64,000 nucleotides of DNA from Schizochytrium sp. TIO01 (taxonomy: Eukaryota > Sar > Bigyra > Thraustochytrida > Thraustochytriidae), in NCBI GenBank assembly GCA_004764695.1, contig SMSO01000036.1:764001-828000 (forward strand), in the 5' to 3' direction. Below, one piece after another: positions 11,775 through 23,970 of this stretch. Under the pieces are notes generated by a model. It was not told the origin of the DNA. It searched no databases and saw only the letters and a program-made list of their open reading frames with translations. Both the position numbers and the translations under genes were made by a program. Every line of letters starts with the position of its first letter. Positions within the stretch are counted from its first letter, which is position 1.

Positions 11775-11831
11775 TAATATTACAATATTAAATATATATA
11801 TATATATTAAATATATATATTAAATATTAAA
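11775..11831. repeat. AT dinucleotide-rich tract
   Basis: Nearly pure A/T sequence with alternating AT runs and repeated TTAAATAT units. Confidence 0.8.
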
Positions 11832-13132
11832 TCAACGCCAATTCTCGACAAGTTCACCCGAAGAGAAAGGTTGGCGGAGTGGCCAAGTTTCAAGACGTTT
11901 ATAGACATGTGTGTTGCAGTGTAAGTTTTGTTCTTGTACTGTCAGGCGCAATCTGGCATGGGTTCATTCTGCGAGGCCGTAAAAATAGTAAAATGAAATA
12001 TGTCAATATCTGTCTACCTCCTACTTTTATAGAAGAGAGCCTACATTATTGAAGAAAAAAAGAACAATGGGAATCAAAGAATTCCAATTGCAATAACTAC
12101 AGGCTGATCGCCCGCAACATAGTACTCCATTTCTCAGTTGAACATTGGGCATCTAACAACGCCACGTTTGATTGGGCTTGAGCTGGTGACGCGCTGCGTG
12201 TTACAGGCTCGGCCATGGGCCACGTCTCTTTCTTTCTTGATGTCCTATACCTAACGTTTTTCATTTATCTTCAAGTTGTTCTGTTATATTATCTCTACTA
12301 GCTGCTAGTTAGTAGGTAGGTAGTATATTGTGATTTAATTTTTAAAAAAGGAAAAAAAGAAAAAGAAGAATTGAAAATTGAAAATAAAAAATTGAAAATG
12401 TGTAGCTATTGTTCTTGCTACCAGTAGTAGCTTAAGTTTGCATGCCACTCAACTTGGATGGAAATGTTTCTGCCGCCTCGAAATAGTTAATTTGCATCAG
12501 AGATAGTGATCAACCTCGACTTTCGGCATTGCGTTGCACTTTCTCAAAATCGGTCTATCTATATAAAAGAGGTCGCTAGTTAGCTTGAAAAGTAGGTAAA
12601 GTCAGGAGGACAACACGACTCGGTTGTAGACTTACTTTGGGGGTAAGAATCAATTTTCTTGCGAGTGAGTCGTTAGCTGAGCAAGATTTTCAATTCAACT
12701 CGTATGAATTACGTATTAAACTCTACTGCCATGAACTACTTTCTATTTTTGCACCTGAAAGATAATTTTTTTTGTAGTTGGTTAGTTCGTTTTCTGCCCT
12801 AGTTGCGGAGTCTCTTGTCCAATCACTCCTCTTTGGAGCCTGCTTGCCGCCTACTAGTCTTAGTAAAAAGGTCCTTCGATATCGGTCTCAAGTCCTCATC
12901 ATTTCTTGCGAATTCTTCAATCTAAGGATGATGAGTTTGTGTGAAGATCTCGGCCCTTCTTACATCTCGATAGAGCAATATATATTTTTTAATATCTTTT
13001 CTTTTATTAATTAATTATTTATTTATTCATAGAGTGGCATTTATTTCGAATTGGACGACTACTAAGTATTACTAGCCTCCCTCTCAAAGCACATGTTGAG
13101 CAGACCTGTCTTTTTTCTTTCTCTTTCTTGGA

Positions 13133-13240
13133 TACCTACCTACCTACCTCTACCACTATTACTATTACTACTCCTACTCCTACTCCTACTGCTATTACTG
13201 CTACTGCTACTGCTACTACTGCTATTGCTACTGGACTACT
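13133..13240. repeat. TACC tetranucleotide followed by TAC/TCC/TGC trinucleotide repeat
   Basis: A short (TACC)n run at about 13133-13149 leads into imperfect ACT/CCT/GCT triplets to about 13240, roughly 170 bp upstream of the MTD1 start. One frame reads as polyleucine, but this is a repeat artefact, probably in the promoter or 5' UTR of MTD1. Confidence 0.8.
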
Positions 13241-13403
13241 ATGTCCCTACCTACTTACTATCCGTCAAAGAGTGTGAGCGATTGATCATTTGTTCCTGCC
13301 ATAATACCAAAATACAGAGGGAGACAGAGAGAGAGACGAGACGGGCCCATCCATTCCGTTCCATTCCATTCTATTCTGTCCACTCCGCTTCCTTTCTCCT
13401 GAG

Positions 13404-15074
13404 ATGGCTTCGAGGCTCCTGACCAGGAGGGCTGGTTTGGGTCTGGGTTTCTCGCCCCCCTCCTCCTCCTCCTCCCTCCGCGCGAGCAGCGCAAGGGGCT
13501 TCTCGGAGTCCGACTTGGCTCCTCCTCCTCCTCCTCCTCCTCCTCCTCCTTGTTCTTCTCCTCCTTGTTCTTCTTCGCTTTCGCTCTCTCTCTCTCTCTC
13601 TGCTTTCCTTCGCTCTCCTTCGAGTTCTTTCTTTCATTCTGCACAGCCCTCCTTTTCAAGTGCTCCTCCTCTTTTCTCTCCTCTTTCTTCTCCTCTTTTC
13701 TCTCCTCTTTGTTCTTCTCTTTGTTCTTTCTTTTCTTCTTTCTTTTCTTCTTCTTCTTCTTCTTCTTCGCTCCTCAATTTTCCTCTTTTCCTGGAAGCCC
13801 CGTCTCGACCCCTACTATGTGGCCTCCTACCCTTAACCGTACCCCCCCCTCTCTATTCCCTCGCAAAGCCTTCTATTGCTTTTGGTAAATCCACTCCTAT
13901 AGTTAGTGATAGATATTGCCCTTGGTCTGTGGAGCATGGCCTCTCTGCCCAGAACCGTGGCTTTTTGTCCAAGGTCTCCAAATCCTCTGCGAGGTGGAGC
14001 AAACCCTTAAAGCCGTTTCTGAACGCCAGTGATCTGTGTAGACTCTGTGTAAGAACTATGAGCACCCAGGCAGACTCTGAGGCCTTTGGCGCTGCCGTCA
14101 AGGTCAAGGCCGCGGAGATCGCGGAGCCTTTCCGGCAAGAGACCCAGGACCTCGTGGCTGCTTTGCCCAAGGAGGTCAAGCCGCTCTTGGTTGGCTTCTT
14201 GGCGAGTGACGACCCTGCCAGCAAACGCTATGCAGAGTGGACTGGACGTTCCTGCGAGAAAGACGGTATCAACTTCGAGCTGCGCGAATGCCAGGCCTAT
14301 GACCTCGAGGAGAAGGTTCTTGAGGCCAACGCAGACCCTAAGGTCCATGGCATTATGATCTACTACCCATGCTTCGGTGCCGTTCCATCATTTTACGGTG
14401 GCCGTATGGACGACCACCTTCGCGACATTGTTGCTGTGGAGAAGGACGTCGAGGGACTCTGCTTCACCTACAGGCACTACCTTTACCACAACGTACGCTA
14501 CTTGCCGAAACTTAGCGGCGAGCCCTCAGATAAGAAGTGCCTGCTCCCCTGCACTCCATTGGCTCTCGTGAAAATCCTTGAGGGGTTGAATGTTTATGAT
14601 GAGACTTTGCCCAGGGGCAACCGCATGTCTGGTCAAACCGTGACTGTCATTAACCGTAGCGAGATTGTTGGTCGCCCTCTTGGTGCCATGCTCGCCAACG
14701 ACGGTGCTGACGTCTTCAGCGTGGATATCGACTCAATCTACCTGATGCGTCGTGCAAAGATGCTGCCTACTGAAGTGACCGTCGAAGAGGCCTGTAAAAG
14801 GTCCAAGGTCATCGTCACTGGTGTACCTACCGAAAACTACAAGCTGCCCACCGAATGGGTGCAGCCTGGCACCGTGGTTCTTAATGTCTCTCACTACAAA
14901 AACGTAGATGAGGAGGCGCTCCTGAAGATTCCTGGTGTTCGCTACGTCTCTCTTGTTGGCAAGGTTACTGTTGCCATGCTCGAAAGAAATCTCATTCGCC
15001 TTATTAACAACTTCCACCTCCCAGACTCGAACGTGAAGGTTGTCGAGGCTGGTGGCCGTGTTGTTGATATCTAA
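13404..15074 (+). CDS. MTD1: NAD-dependent 5,10-methylenetetrahydrofolate dehydrogenase (MTD1 type) with long N-terminal leader
   Basis: This enzyme oxidises 5,10-methylene-THF to methenyl-THF with NAD+ in one-carbon metabolism. The core, residues 219-556, is collinear with yeast Mtd1p (about 320 aa). It has the LLVGFLASDDPASK segment, the DVEG motif, the Rossmann motif around V415-I-N-R-S-E-I-V-G-R-P425, and VITGVP-type and GKVT(V/I)AML motifs. At the site where bifunctional FolD-type enzymes have Tyr-x3-Lys, this protein has Y276-A-E-W-T280. The catalytic lysine is absent, as in yeast Mtd1p, which predicts no cyclohydrolase activity. The ATG at 13404 opens a leader rich in Arg, Ser and Phe with a proline run (about residues 40-50), resembling a mitochondrial presequence followed by a low-complexity tract. 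An internal ATG at 14058 (M219) would give a cytosolic protein of normal length. The core identity is firm. The leader is uncertain, because its pyrimidine-rich DNA could be 5' UTR. Confidence 0.92.
   Translation: MASRLLTRRAGLGLGFSPPSSSSSLRASSARGFSESDLAPPPPPPPPPPCSSPPCSSSLSLSLSLSAFLRSPSSSFFHSAQPSFSSAPPLFSPLSSPLFSPLCSSLCSFFSSFFSSSSSSSSLLNFPLFLEAPSRPLLCGLLPLTVPPPLYSLAKPSIAFGKSTPIVSDRYCPWSVEHGLSAQNRGFLSKVSKSSARWSKPLKPFLNASDLCRLCVRTMSTQADSEAFGAAVKVKAAEIAEPFRQETQDLVAALPKEVKPLLVGFLASDDPASKRYAEWTGRSCEKDGINFELRECQAYDLEEKVLEANADPKVHGIMIYYPCFGAVPSFYGGRMDDHLRDIVAVEKDVEGLCFTYRHYLYHNVRYLPKLSGEPSDKKCLLPCTPLALVKILEGLNVYDETLPRGNRMSGQTVTVINRSEIVGRPLGAMLANDGADVFSVDIDSIYLMRRAKMLPTEVTVEEACKRSKVIVTGVPTENYKLPTEWVQPGTVVLNVSHYKNVDEEALLKIPGVRYVSLVGKVTVAMLERNLIRLINNFHLPDSNVKVVEAGGRVVDI
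13506..13600. repeat. CTC/CCT pyrimidine repeat within the MTD1 leader
   Basis: Consecutive CCT triplets (encoding polyproline in the MTD1 frame) are followed by CT dinucleotides. Pyrimidine-rich sequence, including a CTT run around 13750-13770, continues to about 13800. The coding strand is almost free of purines here. Confidence 0.8.
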
Positions 15075-16968
15075 TCTAAACTGGTAGTGATTCGCCGTGA
15101 TCCAGAACATAGTTCGCGCACTTTAGCTTCCACCCAACCATTAACACTTTCTTTGAGCGTTATTCTTAGGTCAACCATAGATTTGATTTGATTTATGCGT
15201 GCTTATGCTCATGTTTACTGCTGCAGTGTTAGAGTTTGCCGTTGTCTCACCAAACGCTGATTTGTGTCTACCTAGCTTGTCTTTATAGAATTCCAAGTTG
15301 TGTCGAGCCTCGACTTCTTTCGCTTGTTTTCATGGTCGCTCAGTAGACTTCTACTACTCCTGCGGTTAAAAAATGTAAACTCTTAAACTGCATACGTTAT
15401 CAATTGTACTTCAATCAGTGCTCGAAAATTTGCACACATCACCTTTAAACTGACTCATTCTCGCCCAAACATAGGCTGGATGCTGCCCTTTCTCTACATT
15501 CGTGTGCGGTATTCACACTCCATATTGCCAACAAATTTACTTGAATACTATAGATTCTCTGACCTAAGTATTTCCGCCAACTACAATAATCAAACTTGTG
15601 CTCGATAGACTTTAGTTCACAAAGTCATATTAAAACCAAACAGCAAAAGTAATGGACTTGCTCGAAGAATAAATTTTGAGTACTTTCCGCTTTTAATCTT
15701 CATGCAGACGTGTCTTTGCTTGCAATTCAATGCCGCAAGTCATTATGGTAGGCTATTTTTTCTTTTCTTTTCTTTCTCCAATTTGCTTCTTTGCTCATCT
15801 CCACCTACGAAAGGAAAAATTGATCAATACTAAATTAAGAGCAAACTACAAGCACTCACTTTGCCTGAAACTATGTCAGGCCTCCCACCTTTAATTCTTA
15901 CTGTTTGCAGTAGTTACATTGTTTTACTTTTTAATGAAAAATTATTTAGAGAAATCACCAAGCAATTGCAATTTTTCATCGGACGGCACCCATTTCTGAC
16001 CAAAGCAACGACTTTAGCTAGAGGAGACTAACAACATGAAGGTGTATCGATTCTCTACTTTGTTTCTAAAAGAAGAAAAAATTAGCAGTCTTCAAGCAAC
16101 ACTCATAATCTACGTAAATCAATCTCGAATTCTGCGCTGATCTCATTATCTTAGGTCCTGGACATTTTTAGTGTTGAGAAGAGCAACTTTGTTTCTTCAA
16201 AACCGACTTAAAGCTAGTAAAAGGATTCAATATTGCAGTGATTTTATTTTCTTAGATTCAGGTTTGAGCAATCTCCAAATTTTCTGAAATAGAATTTTCC
16301 AAGAAACTATGAAATAAAGCGTCATCCTAGTTAATGGCGGTGTATTTGCGGGTTCAGAAAAGTACTACTATCTCTATCTAAACCTAATACTACTACTCAC
16401 TTAGAGTTTCTTAGGACATAATATGTTAATAAGAAAAACTTTGGACCCTTTAAGTGACACATCAGAATCCTTCTCAATGGTGTAACTTGGAGGTCCCTTA
16501 ATTGAAACGGTCATATACAAGAGTATTTCATATGCACAAACCTAGAAGATCAGAACTGCTACTTATATGAGTCTTGTTGTAGGCATATGAGACAAACAGG
16601 GCTACTAGTCTGGGCAAAACAGACTAATAAAACGCATCTCTTGTTGTGCGTGAAGGTATAGGCCAAGTCACGAACCTTAAACTTAGGCTGCGGAGACTCT
16701 TGAAAGCATCAGTTCTGGCTCATTCCTAACGTGTCCGTGGTGAACCAAAGCACTCTCAACTATCAGTTAGTCCAATTTCAACCTGTCTAGCGCAAGTCAG
16801 GTACTATACTTTACTAGAGGTCGACCATTTGCATCGGAGCTCGATCTTGTACTTGACGAACTAGAAGAGCTCGTCAGTCTCTATTCGTTGTTTCTTATAA
16901 CAAGGAGATTTCAAATAAAGACTTAGATAAGTTTAGACGAACTCACTTCCAGGTTTGTGAAAGACCAA
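15075..16968. other. Intergenic spacer MTD1-IFT140
   Basis: AT-rich, with no credible ORF and no recognised RNA gene. It should contain the MTD1 3' end and the IFT140 promoter. The last bases before 16969 give an A-rich start context. Confidence 0.5.
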
Positions 16969-19900
16969 ATGTCGCTCTATATTGATGTTCCTGTAGCAGC
17001 ACCAAATGTACCTGGTGTCGAGAACGAGAGCAAAGACACAATCTCAAGTGACAAGATTTTTCGAACTTCTGCGACTAGTTGGTGCAAGTCAGAAAATATT
17101 CTTGCTATCGCAGGTGAGGGTCGCGGTGTTTGGTTTGTTAATGAAGAAGGTGAGCTCATCGCAGGAGCTGACCTTGTTCGCAGCAGCCGAAACAGTGAGG
17201 CATGTGTTTTAGATTGGCGAGTCCGTAGCAAAGTACTTGCAGCAGGTTGGGATGATGGAGCTGTGACTCTTTGGAATGTAAAGGACCGCATTCTTAAAGA
17301 AGATACCTCAGTCCACGCCAGTGCTATCACAGTAACGTCTTGGACTCCAGAAGGATCTCGGCTCCTTACCGCGGATCGGCACGGCCTCATGGCACTCTGG
17401 CGGACAGACCATCGTGGTCGCCTTGCAGTTGTTTGTAAGCGAGACCTTGGCAATGGTGAAGACATCACTTGTTGTTGCTGGATGCTTACGCCCGAGTACC
17501 GAGAAGCCCAACGTGAACTCGCTACGCCTCCTCAGCATGTTTTTGTGGGTACTAAATGCGGATCAGTATTTCTTGTTAACCTTAAGGGAGAAATGCTAAG
17601 TGCTGCTCTTCTAGAGTCTGGGCTGCGAAGCATGCGCTGGTTCGAGGAAGAGCAAAGGTTAGTTGTAGTCACAGAGGACGCATCTCTAATTCAACTCAAG
17701 CCAGAAAATAACTGTACCGAGCTACAAGTTGTTACAAAATTCAAACTTTCCCTCAGCGCCTCGGCCGCAATCAGTGGAATCACAGAGGCTGTATGGACGT
17801 GCCCAGGCCTATTGGCAACGTGCGCTGCCGAGGGTTATGTTCGACTATGGGATTTAGCAAATGATACTAGCTATTCCTTGAACCTTCCGCTCCTGTCTTC
17901 TGATTCAGACACCTCGCAGCAAGCAAGTCCAAGGTCAGAAGACCACGCAACGCATATCGCCTTTAATGCGAGAACACGGATTCTTGCTGTGAGTACAAGG
18001 CATGGCCGCCTCGCTCTTTGGCGGTTTGTCGGAGAAGCGGCCACTCCAATAAACGAGAGCGAACTTGAGACGGAGGATAAGGAAAACGGTAGTGAGCATT
18101 CCAAAGGTGGTTCACACTTGACTCGATTTCATTTTCCAGAGACAAATCGCTCCAGCTGGGAGTCAGTTGCAACTCTAAGCTCGGTTTCAGCACCAGTCCT
18201 TTCGATTGCATGGGGACTCCGTGAAGGTTCTTTAGCCGTAGTGATGAAGGACCGTGTGAGTATTATGAATGAGACGGTTTTACATCGCGCTTTACGGTGT
18301 GATGTTGCTGCTTTACAACTTTCTGCACAGCGCCTACTCGTACTCCGTGGGAAGGCAACCAGAATTGAAGTAAACGCTAAACTACGCATCAAAGGTCTTG
18401 ATGTAAACGATACACATGTTCTTGTGTGGTCGCAACGCAAAGCTGAAGTGTATGAGCTTAAGGATTCGCATACGGAACTTGTTGCTAGCTTTCCTACAAA
18501 AGCTGATGCAATGGCCCTCTATGAACAGACTATTCTGCAAACGAAGGGAAGCCACCTGCTAGTTTGTAACCTTCAAGGTGTTTCACGCAAGGAAATTACT
18601 TTTTCTGAACATGAGGGAGAACCTCGTTTAATGCACATCAATGGCAAGTTCCTTGTTGTGGCCACGCACAAAGGCATGCTCAAAGTTTTTGATGTTTCTC
18701 GGCGTGACACACGTTTAGTTGGTTCTCCAACATGGTTTGTAGGACAAACGCGCACAAAATCTGGCCAGCTAAGTAAGCAAAATCCAATTGGAGAGATTCG
18801 CTCAATTCGGTGTAATGCAGAAGGTACACGTGTGAGTGTTCTTGCTGACACAGTACGCGGCCAGCATATGCGTGAGCCAGACACGCGAATTCATGTTTGG
18901 AACTTAGATAAGCATGAATTTGAAGTTTACGAGTTTGGCCCAAAACGCTACCCTATCTCACACTTTTGGGACGGCCAAGAACCAAAGCTACTCGTTTGTG
19001 AGGCCAAGCGCTTACGAAAAAGTGTAAGCTCGTTCGAAGAGCCAGCCGATGCTAAAACAAAATCATCTAAGGAGCTGAAGGGCAGTCGCCTACGCATTGT
19101 CAGTGATGAGGAAGATATTAGTCCCACCTCCTCGGAAGGGGATATAAAAGATGTTCAAGCTGCAGATGAAGAGCGGGAACGTCTAGAAAAGATGCGCGCA
19201 GCACTTCGACACCATAAAGGGGATATTGATATTGCCGAAACGGAGGTAGTGACTCTGTTTTCTACCGATGAACGCGTTGGCGTCATGATGCAAGATTCTT
19301 TTCCACTTGATGCTGATTTTGAGGCTCTTCTTGGGCTTCGAGTACCCAAGCTTTTCTTTATTAGTAAGCCTGGTGAAGATAACAAACCGAAACTTCGAGA
19401 ACGAATTATGCGTGACTTCGCTGGCTTTGATCAAGGATTAGATGAAGAAACTCGAAAAGCTCTCGTGAATTTCAGCTATTTTTTGACAATCGGAAACATG
19501 GATGAGGCGTACCGAGCTGTGAAGTTGATTGACGACGTTTCGGTTTGGGAGAATATGGCCCATATGTGCGTGAAAACACGGCGTCTTGACGTTGCAGAGA
19601 TGTGCATGGGCAATATGGGCCACGCACGAGGTGCTCAAGCACTGCGAGAAAGTAAGCGAGAACCTGAAATTGAGGCACAAATAGCTACTGTTGCAATACA
19701 ACTGGGGCTTCTTGATGATGCAGAGCGATTATATGTCGAATGCGGGCGCTATGATCTTTTAAATAAGATGCTCAGACACAGTGGGCAATGGACAAAGGCA
19801 CTAGAGGTAGCAAATAGTTTTGACCGGATTCACTTGCGCGAGACTCATTTCGAATACGGTCGCCATCTAGAAAGTATGGGAGACTTCAAAGCCGCAATTG

Positions 19901-21711
19901 CAAATTATGAAGCATCTGGCACTCACCGTAAACAAGTACCGCGTATGCTCTTTGAGGCAGAGCGCTTGGACGAACTTGAATCCTACATTCAAAGTCAATG
20001 CGACGAAGAGCTGACCAAATGGTGGGGTCAGTATTGCGAGAGTTTAGGAGAGTTTGACCGAGCTATCCACGTTTACCACCGTGCTTCTGATGACTTATCC
20101 TTGGTAAGAGTACACTGCGTTATGAAAAACTTTCGAGCCGCATCAGAGGTCGCACTGAATAGCTCCAATCCAGCGGCGTCATATCATCTTGCACGGCAAT
20201 GCGAGCAACAAGGCGATGTATCGGAGGCTATTCAATTCTATTCTCGCGCTGGTCGTTACAACCACGCAGTTCGTTTGGCGAAAGAGCGCGGGCTAAATGC
20301 TGATATTGTTACTCTTGCCTTGCGAGCGTCAAAGTCCACTATGGTTGAGGCGGCAAAGTATCTTGAAGCAAAAGGCCTCAACGAAGACGCAGTCGTTCTA
20401 TATCAAAAAGGAGGAAATGTCCCTCGTGCTCTGGATTTGTGTTTTCGCTCCGAGCTCTTCGATCAGCTCACAGACATTGCAGACAGTTTGACTCTACGCA
20501 AACCATATGCTCGACCTGGCTCTAGTACTCGCAGTCGTCCAACGTCTGCAGCCCATGGTCCAGAAAGTGGCTATCCTGAGCGCCCAGAAAGTGCAAGTAG
20601 TCAAACACGAGAGGAGTATGAACAAGATACTACAGAATCCTCCCCTGAGATCCTGACACGATGTGCGGAGTTCTTCATTGAACATCGAAAGTTTGATAAA
20701 GCTGTGCATTTATATATCACCGCTGGTGACTATGAAACAGCAATTGAACATTGCTTCCATCAAAAGGTACATATTTCAGAAGAGATGGCTGAATCCATGA
20801 CACTAGAGAAGCTTACTTCCAGTACTTCGGATAAGAAGAATCCCCGTGCTATTGCACGGGTGAAGGAACACAATGAACGGCGACAATGCATTTTAGAAAG
20901 TATCGCTAAATGTTGCAAAAAACAAGGTTCGTTTCATTTAGCAACGAAGAAGTACACCCAAGCTGGTGACCGTCTTCGAGCAATGAAATGCTTACTAAGA
21001 TCAGGAGATACCGAAAAGATTATTTTGTACGCCGGAGTGTCTCGCAATAGAGAAATATATGTTCTCGCAGCAAACTACTTGCAAAATCTTGATTGGCAAA
21101 ACGATGCAGAAATTATGAAGGCAATTATTTCTTACTACTCCAAAGCTAAAGCATATCAGCAGCTAGCTGGCTTTTATGAAGCCTGTGCGCAAATGGAAGT
21201 CGAAGCTTTTAGAGATTATGAAAAGTCTTTGGGAGCGCTTAAAGAGGCTGTGAAGGCTTTGGGAAAAGAAAAGGATGGAGAGTTGAAAGAAGAAATGCTT
21301 GTATCATTGCAACAACGAATTTCTCTCGTCGAACGTTTTGTCCATGCTCGTGCACTAGTAGTAAGTGACCCGGACGAAGCTGATCGCATGTGTAATGGCC
21401 TTCTTTCTCATCCTGAAGTAGAAACTGCGGTTCGCGTAGGAGATATATTTGGACTGCTCATCGAACATCATGTTAAAAACCGTGAGTTCGATGATGCGCA
21501 CCGTCTCGTTGAAAAAATGAAGGCAAGGAACGTTTCTGTTGGTTCTCATGTTGACGATGATGTTTTAGAAAAAATTGCACGAGCTGTTGGAATTGACTCG
21601 CTTCTGGACGAAGACGCTTTCCGACCTGGCAAGGGTGGAGCTCTTGGAGTGGACTCTGCGGATGAATTAGACGACGAAATTGAGGAGGATCTTGACTGGG
21701 GTCATAAATAA
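16969..21711 (+). CDS. IFT140: Intraflagellar transport protein 140 (IFT-A complex)
   Basis: IFT140 is a core subunit of the IFT-A complex, which drives retrograde transport in cilia and import of membrane proteins. The 1,580-residue single-exon protein is close to the family length (human about 1,460). The N-terminal 650 residues or so form two WD40 propellers, with typical strand ends such as VTLWNVKD (about 100), [11 protein letters not shown] (about 290) and [12 protein letters not shown] (about 641). An acidic Ser-rich linker (about 710-730) leads to TPR-like helical repeats from about 820 to the end. These are interrupted by a Ser/Pro/Arg-rich disordered loop (about 1176-1224, nt 20494-20640). 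The tail is acidic ([10 protein letters not shown]). The frame is open back to a GTG at 16957, but the first ATG is at 16969 and I take that as the start. Its presence implies a flagellated life stage. Confidence 0.95.
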   Translation: MSLYIDVPVAAPNVPGVENESKDTISSDKIFRTSATSWCKSENILAIAGEGRGVWFVNEEGELIAGADLVRSSRNSEACVLDWRVRSKVLAAGWDDGAVTLWNVKDRILKEDTSVHASAITVTSWTPEGSRLLTADRHGLMALWRTDHRGRLAVVCKRDLGNGEDITCCCWMLTPEYREAQRELATPPQHVFVGTKCGSVFLVNLKGEMLSAALLESGLRSMRWFEEEQRLVVVTEDASLIQLKPENNCTELQVVTKFKLSLSASAAISGITEAVWTCPGLLATCAAEGYVRLWDLANDTSYSLNLPLLSSDSDTSQQASPRSEDHATHIAFNARTRILAVSTRHGRLALWRFVGEAATPINESELETEDKENGSEHSKGGSHLTRFHFPETNRSSWESVATLSSVSAPVLSIAWGLREGSLAVVMKDRVSIMNETVLHRALRCDVAALQLSAQRLLVLRGKATRIEVNAKLRIKGLDVNDTHVLVWSQRKAEVYELKDSHTELVASFPTKADAMALYEQTILQTKGSHLLVCNLQGVSRKEITFSEHEGEPRLMHINGKFLVVATHKGMLKVFDVSRRDTRLVGSPTWFVGQTRTKSGQLSKQNPIGEIRSIRCNAEGTRVSVLADTVRGQHMREPDTRIHVWNLDKHEFEVYEFGPKRYPISHFWDGQEPKLLVCEAKRLRKSVSSFEEPADAKTKSSKELKGSRLRIVSDEEDISPTSSEGDIKDVQAADEERERLEKMRAALRHHKGDIDIAETEVVTLFSTDERVGVMMQDSFPLDADFEALLGLRVPKLFFISKPGEDNKPKLRERIMRDFAGFDQGLDEETRKALVNFSYFLTIGNMDEAYRAVKLIDDVSVWENMAHMCVKTRRLDVAEMCMGNMGHARGAQALRESKREPEIEAQIATVAIQLGLLDDAERLYVECGRYDLLNKMLRHSGQWTKALEVANSFDRIHLRETHFEYGRHLESMGDFKAAIANYEASGTHRKQVPRMLFEAERLDELESYIQSQCDEELTKWWGQYCESLGEFDRAIHVYHRASDDLSLVRVHCVMKNFRAASEVALNSSNPAASYHLARQCEQQGDVSEAIQFYSRAGRYNHAVRLAKERGLNADIVTLALRASKSTMVEAAKYLEAKGLNEDAVVLYQKGGNVPRALDLCFRSELFDQLTDIADSLTLRKPYARPGSSTRSRPTSAAHGPESGYPERPESASSQTREEYEQDTTESSPEILTRCAEFFIEHRKFDKAVHLYITAGDYETAIEHCFHQKVHISEEMAESMTLEKLTSSTSDKKNPRAIARVKEHNERRQCILESIAKCCKKQGSFHLATKKYTQAGDRLRAMKCLLRSGDTEKIILYAGVSRNREIYVLAANYLQNLDWQNDAEIMKAIISYYSKAKAYQQLAGFYEACAQMEVEAFRDYEKSLGALKEAVKALGKEKDGELKEEMLVSLQQRISLVERFVHARALVVSDPDEADRMCNGLLSHPEVETAVRVGDIFGLLIEHHVKNREFDDAHRLVEKMKARNVSVGSHVDDDVLEKIARAVGIDSLLDEDAFRPGKGGALGVDSADELDDEIEEDLDWGHK

Positions 21712-23350
21712 TGAACATTTCTATGCAGTACCAAGAAATTGCATCTGAAAGTATTGTTGTCCTTAAGATATGAGACGTTGGTCTTTGTTAGCATTCCCAC
21801 CTGCCTGCATGGCATGAGTCGCCTGGTAACATCAGTGCGCAGCAAGGTCATTGAAAGGAATTACTGTTTTATAAATTCGAGCACATATTTGGAGGCACTG
21901 TTTCAAAAGGGTGATTGTAGTATGATCAAATTAATCAATAAATCATAATATTATTTTGAAAACGTTTGCAGTCCTCAGCCCCCTCCCCCCCCAAAAAGGA
22001 AGAAGTAAAATCAAGATGAGGCTGCTTAAGATCGATCAGTCAGATATAGTGGTTCAGTAGTTACAGCTTCTAACCAGTGAAAATATCAGTAGATCTAAAT
22101 GGAAAATCGGCAGGCTAAACTGTATTCGGAAGCAAATACACACCCTTGACTTCTATCACATTTTCCTGAGATGACTCCCAGTGCAAGAAATTCCTTAGCA
22201 TGTTAGAGTAAGTCCTGGCCAATATAAAACGGAAAGTGTCTTCAGTTATGGATTTGCTAGTTTTAATCTTAAACTGGGCTACGAGTGGCGATAATATATC
22301 AAGAAGACGTCCTAGATCTTTCGGTTCTCACTCACGGAGTAGATAGCAAAGATCTAATTTTTAATAACAAAGCAAAGCGCATCTGGTGAAACAATGGCTC
22401 TAGATAGCTAAAAACCATTCGGAGTTGTTTTAATTCCAATTTCTCGAATTCTCCAGTAAAAACTATGAAGTTTTCAAACGCAAGAATAGTTCCTTGTATT
22501 GATTATCAATTTATAGCATAGTATTTTTTGCAGGGTTGAAGGTTTTTGTTTCTCATTTTAGAGCAACGTGAGACACTTTGCTCTCTGATACGACTATTTA
22601 CAACGCCAAAAGTACCAAAACACTTCATTGTAATTTAGGGACCATTTAAAAGTCATTCTGCTGCGAACAACGAAGTTTTAAAAAATGGTATTCTTCTGAA
22701 ACTGGCTCAACGTGCCATGTTTCATACGCAGCCGTTTGCAGGCTCTTCAAACTCCTTCATATTCAAGTCGAAATCAAAGGAAGATTTTAACTTGGGAAGC
22801 GAGAATGAAATAAGATAAAAATGATTGATTCAATCTGTACCACGTGTACTATCTTATAGCGGACAATTTGTAAACGATTTTGGCTAATGAAGAATCATTA
22901 ATCTAAGACATTAGTTGGACCTATTTTTCTTTTCTTTTTGTATAGCCAGGTAGAATGCGCTAACAAACACACTGGACTCAACTTCAAAAGGTCTCGCTAC
23001 AAATTCAGAACCTTTAACCTAGCCTTGCTATTTTAAAGTATTAATTTTCGTAATAAAGAAGAAAAAGGAAACCACAGTACTTCTCAGTATAATTAGTATC
23101 TTGAGGTTAGACAAAAAAGAACTTGAAGCCTTCATCATGATAGTCTGCAATTTCACAACAAGAGCAGACGACGCTAATGTCTAAAAGTATGACTAACGTT
23201 ACTTAGTACACCAAATTCTTAACTTTTGACTTGAGCTGATGGTTAGCATGGTCAAAGCACGCGTTGGTTCAGATTAAAAGACTATAAGAGACCGTGTGAA
23301 ATCTAAGAGTCCAAATATACGATAGTCTACTTCAGCCTCGGCTATATTCA

Positions 23351-23373
23351 CCCCCCCCCCCCCCCCCCCCCCC
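23351..23373. repeat. Homopolymer run of 23 C
   Basis: Uninterrupted C run in an otherwise AT-rich spacer. The exact length is likely to be unreliable. Confidence 0.9.
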
Positions 23374-23660
23374 ACCCTTTTTATCCTTCAAAATAAACAG
23401 ACTTGGCCACGACTTCAACTAATTCTTCATCCATACATGCGTAACCAGGGATCACTTTACTGCATTCTCCATATAGTCATTGTCATAAAGAGGATTAGGC
23501 TTTATAAAGATGCTCTGAAAAGAGAACAACAACGTATTGGATTCTCGCAGAAGCAAAGCTCATAGTTTTCAGTCTAGTTGGTGATGCACAAGAAGACATT
23601 GTTTCTTCTTCTTTTAGTTCGTAGGGTGATCACTTAAAGGCCAACTTAAACATGGTCACG

Positions 23661-23692
23661 GCTTGCGTCCGGGCCTGGGCCGGACGGCAAGC
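23661..23692. other. GC-rich near-perfect hairpin
   Basis: The arms GCTTGC-GTCCGG and CCGGAC-G-GCAAGC pair as 6+6 bp with one bulged G and a 7-base loop. This is an isolated GC island in AT-rich non-coding sequence about 0.9 kb upstream of receptor copy 1. The role is unknown. Confidence 0.6.
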
Positions 23693-23970
23693 TAAAAACC
23701 CATTTGCTACCAAACTGTGCACGCAGAGCATTAATTCTTTGCCCTTTTCACATAGTAACGATCATCAGTTGATTAATCAACAACCCGATCAAAGACAATA
23801 GAAAGTGTCAGTTCCTTGTGAAAGAAGCAAGCAACTGTGAAAGAAGCAAAACAGGATTGGAGTGCTTGGAACGCTCAAATAAGTTAGAAATCAATCAACC
23901 AATATACCAAAAATGAGTCAGAAACGAAATATGGCCTAAGTCTTTTTTATTCAACGGATCCCTCCTGAAA

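Larger units (their letters stand above)
7942..13403. other. Gene-poor 5.4 kb spacer
   Basis: No ORF here resembles a protein I know. The longest frames (for example 9218-9469 +, 83 aa) have no recognisable domain or supporting context. The spacer holds a GAAA/A-rich tract near 9826-9861, AT-rich runs at 10935-11000 and 11775-11831, scattered TAGGTA/TACCTA motifs, and a trinucleotide repeat just before the MTD1 gene. The upstream regions of the EF-hand gene and MTD1 must lie at its two ends. Confidence 0.5.

Noticed and set aside
11869-11970. tRNA-Ser/Leu-like A box (GGAGTGGCCAAG) followed by a GGTTCATTC B-box-like sequence
   Set aside because: The acceptor arm GGCGGAG has no matching 3' strand and the T-stem does not pair, so no cloverleaf forms.
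13093-13422. 109-codon ORF with a long polyleucine run
   Set aside because: Translation of the triplet repeat upstream of MTD1; no domain outside the repeat.
13258-13659. Glu/Arg-rich minus-strand ORFs opposite the MTD1 leader
   Set aside because: Antisense of CTC/CTT repeats.
16957-16968. Upstream GTG start for IFT140
   Set aside because: A eukaryotic start should be the first ATG at 16969; the four extra codons have no support.
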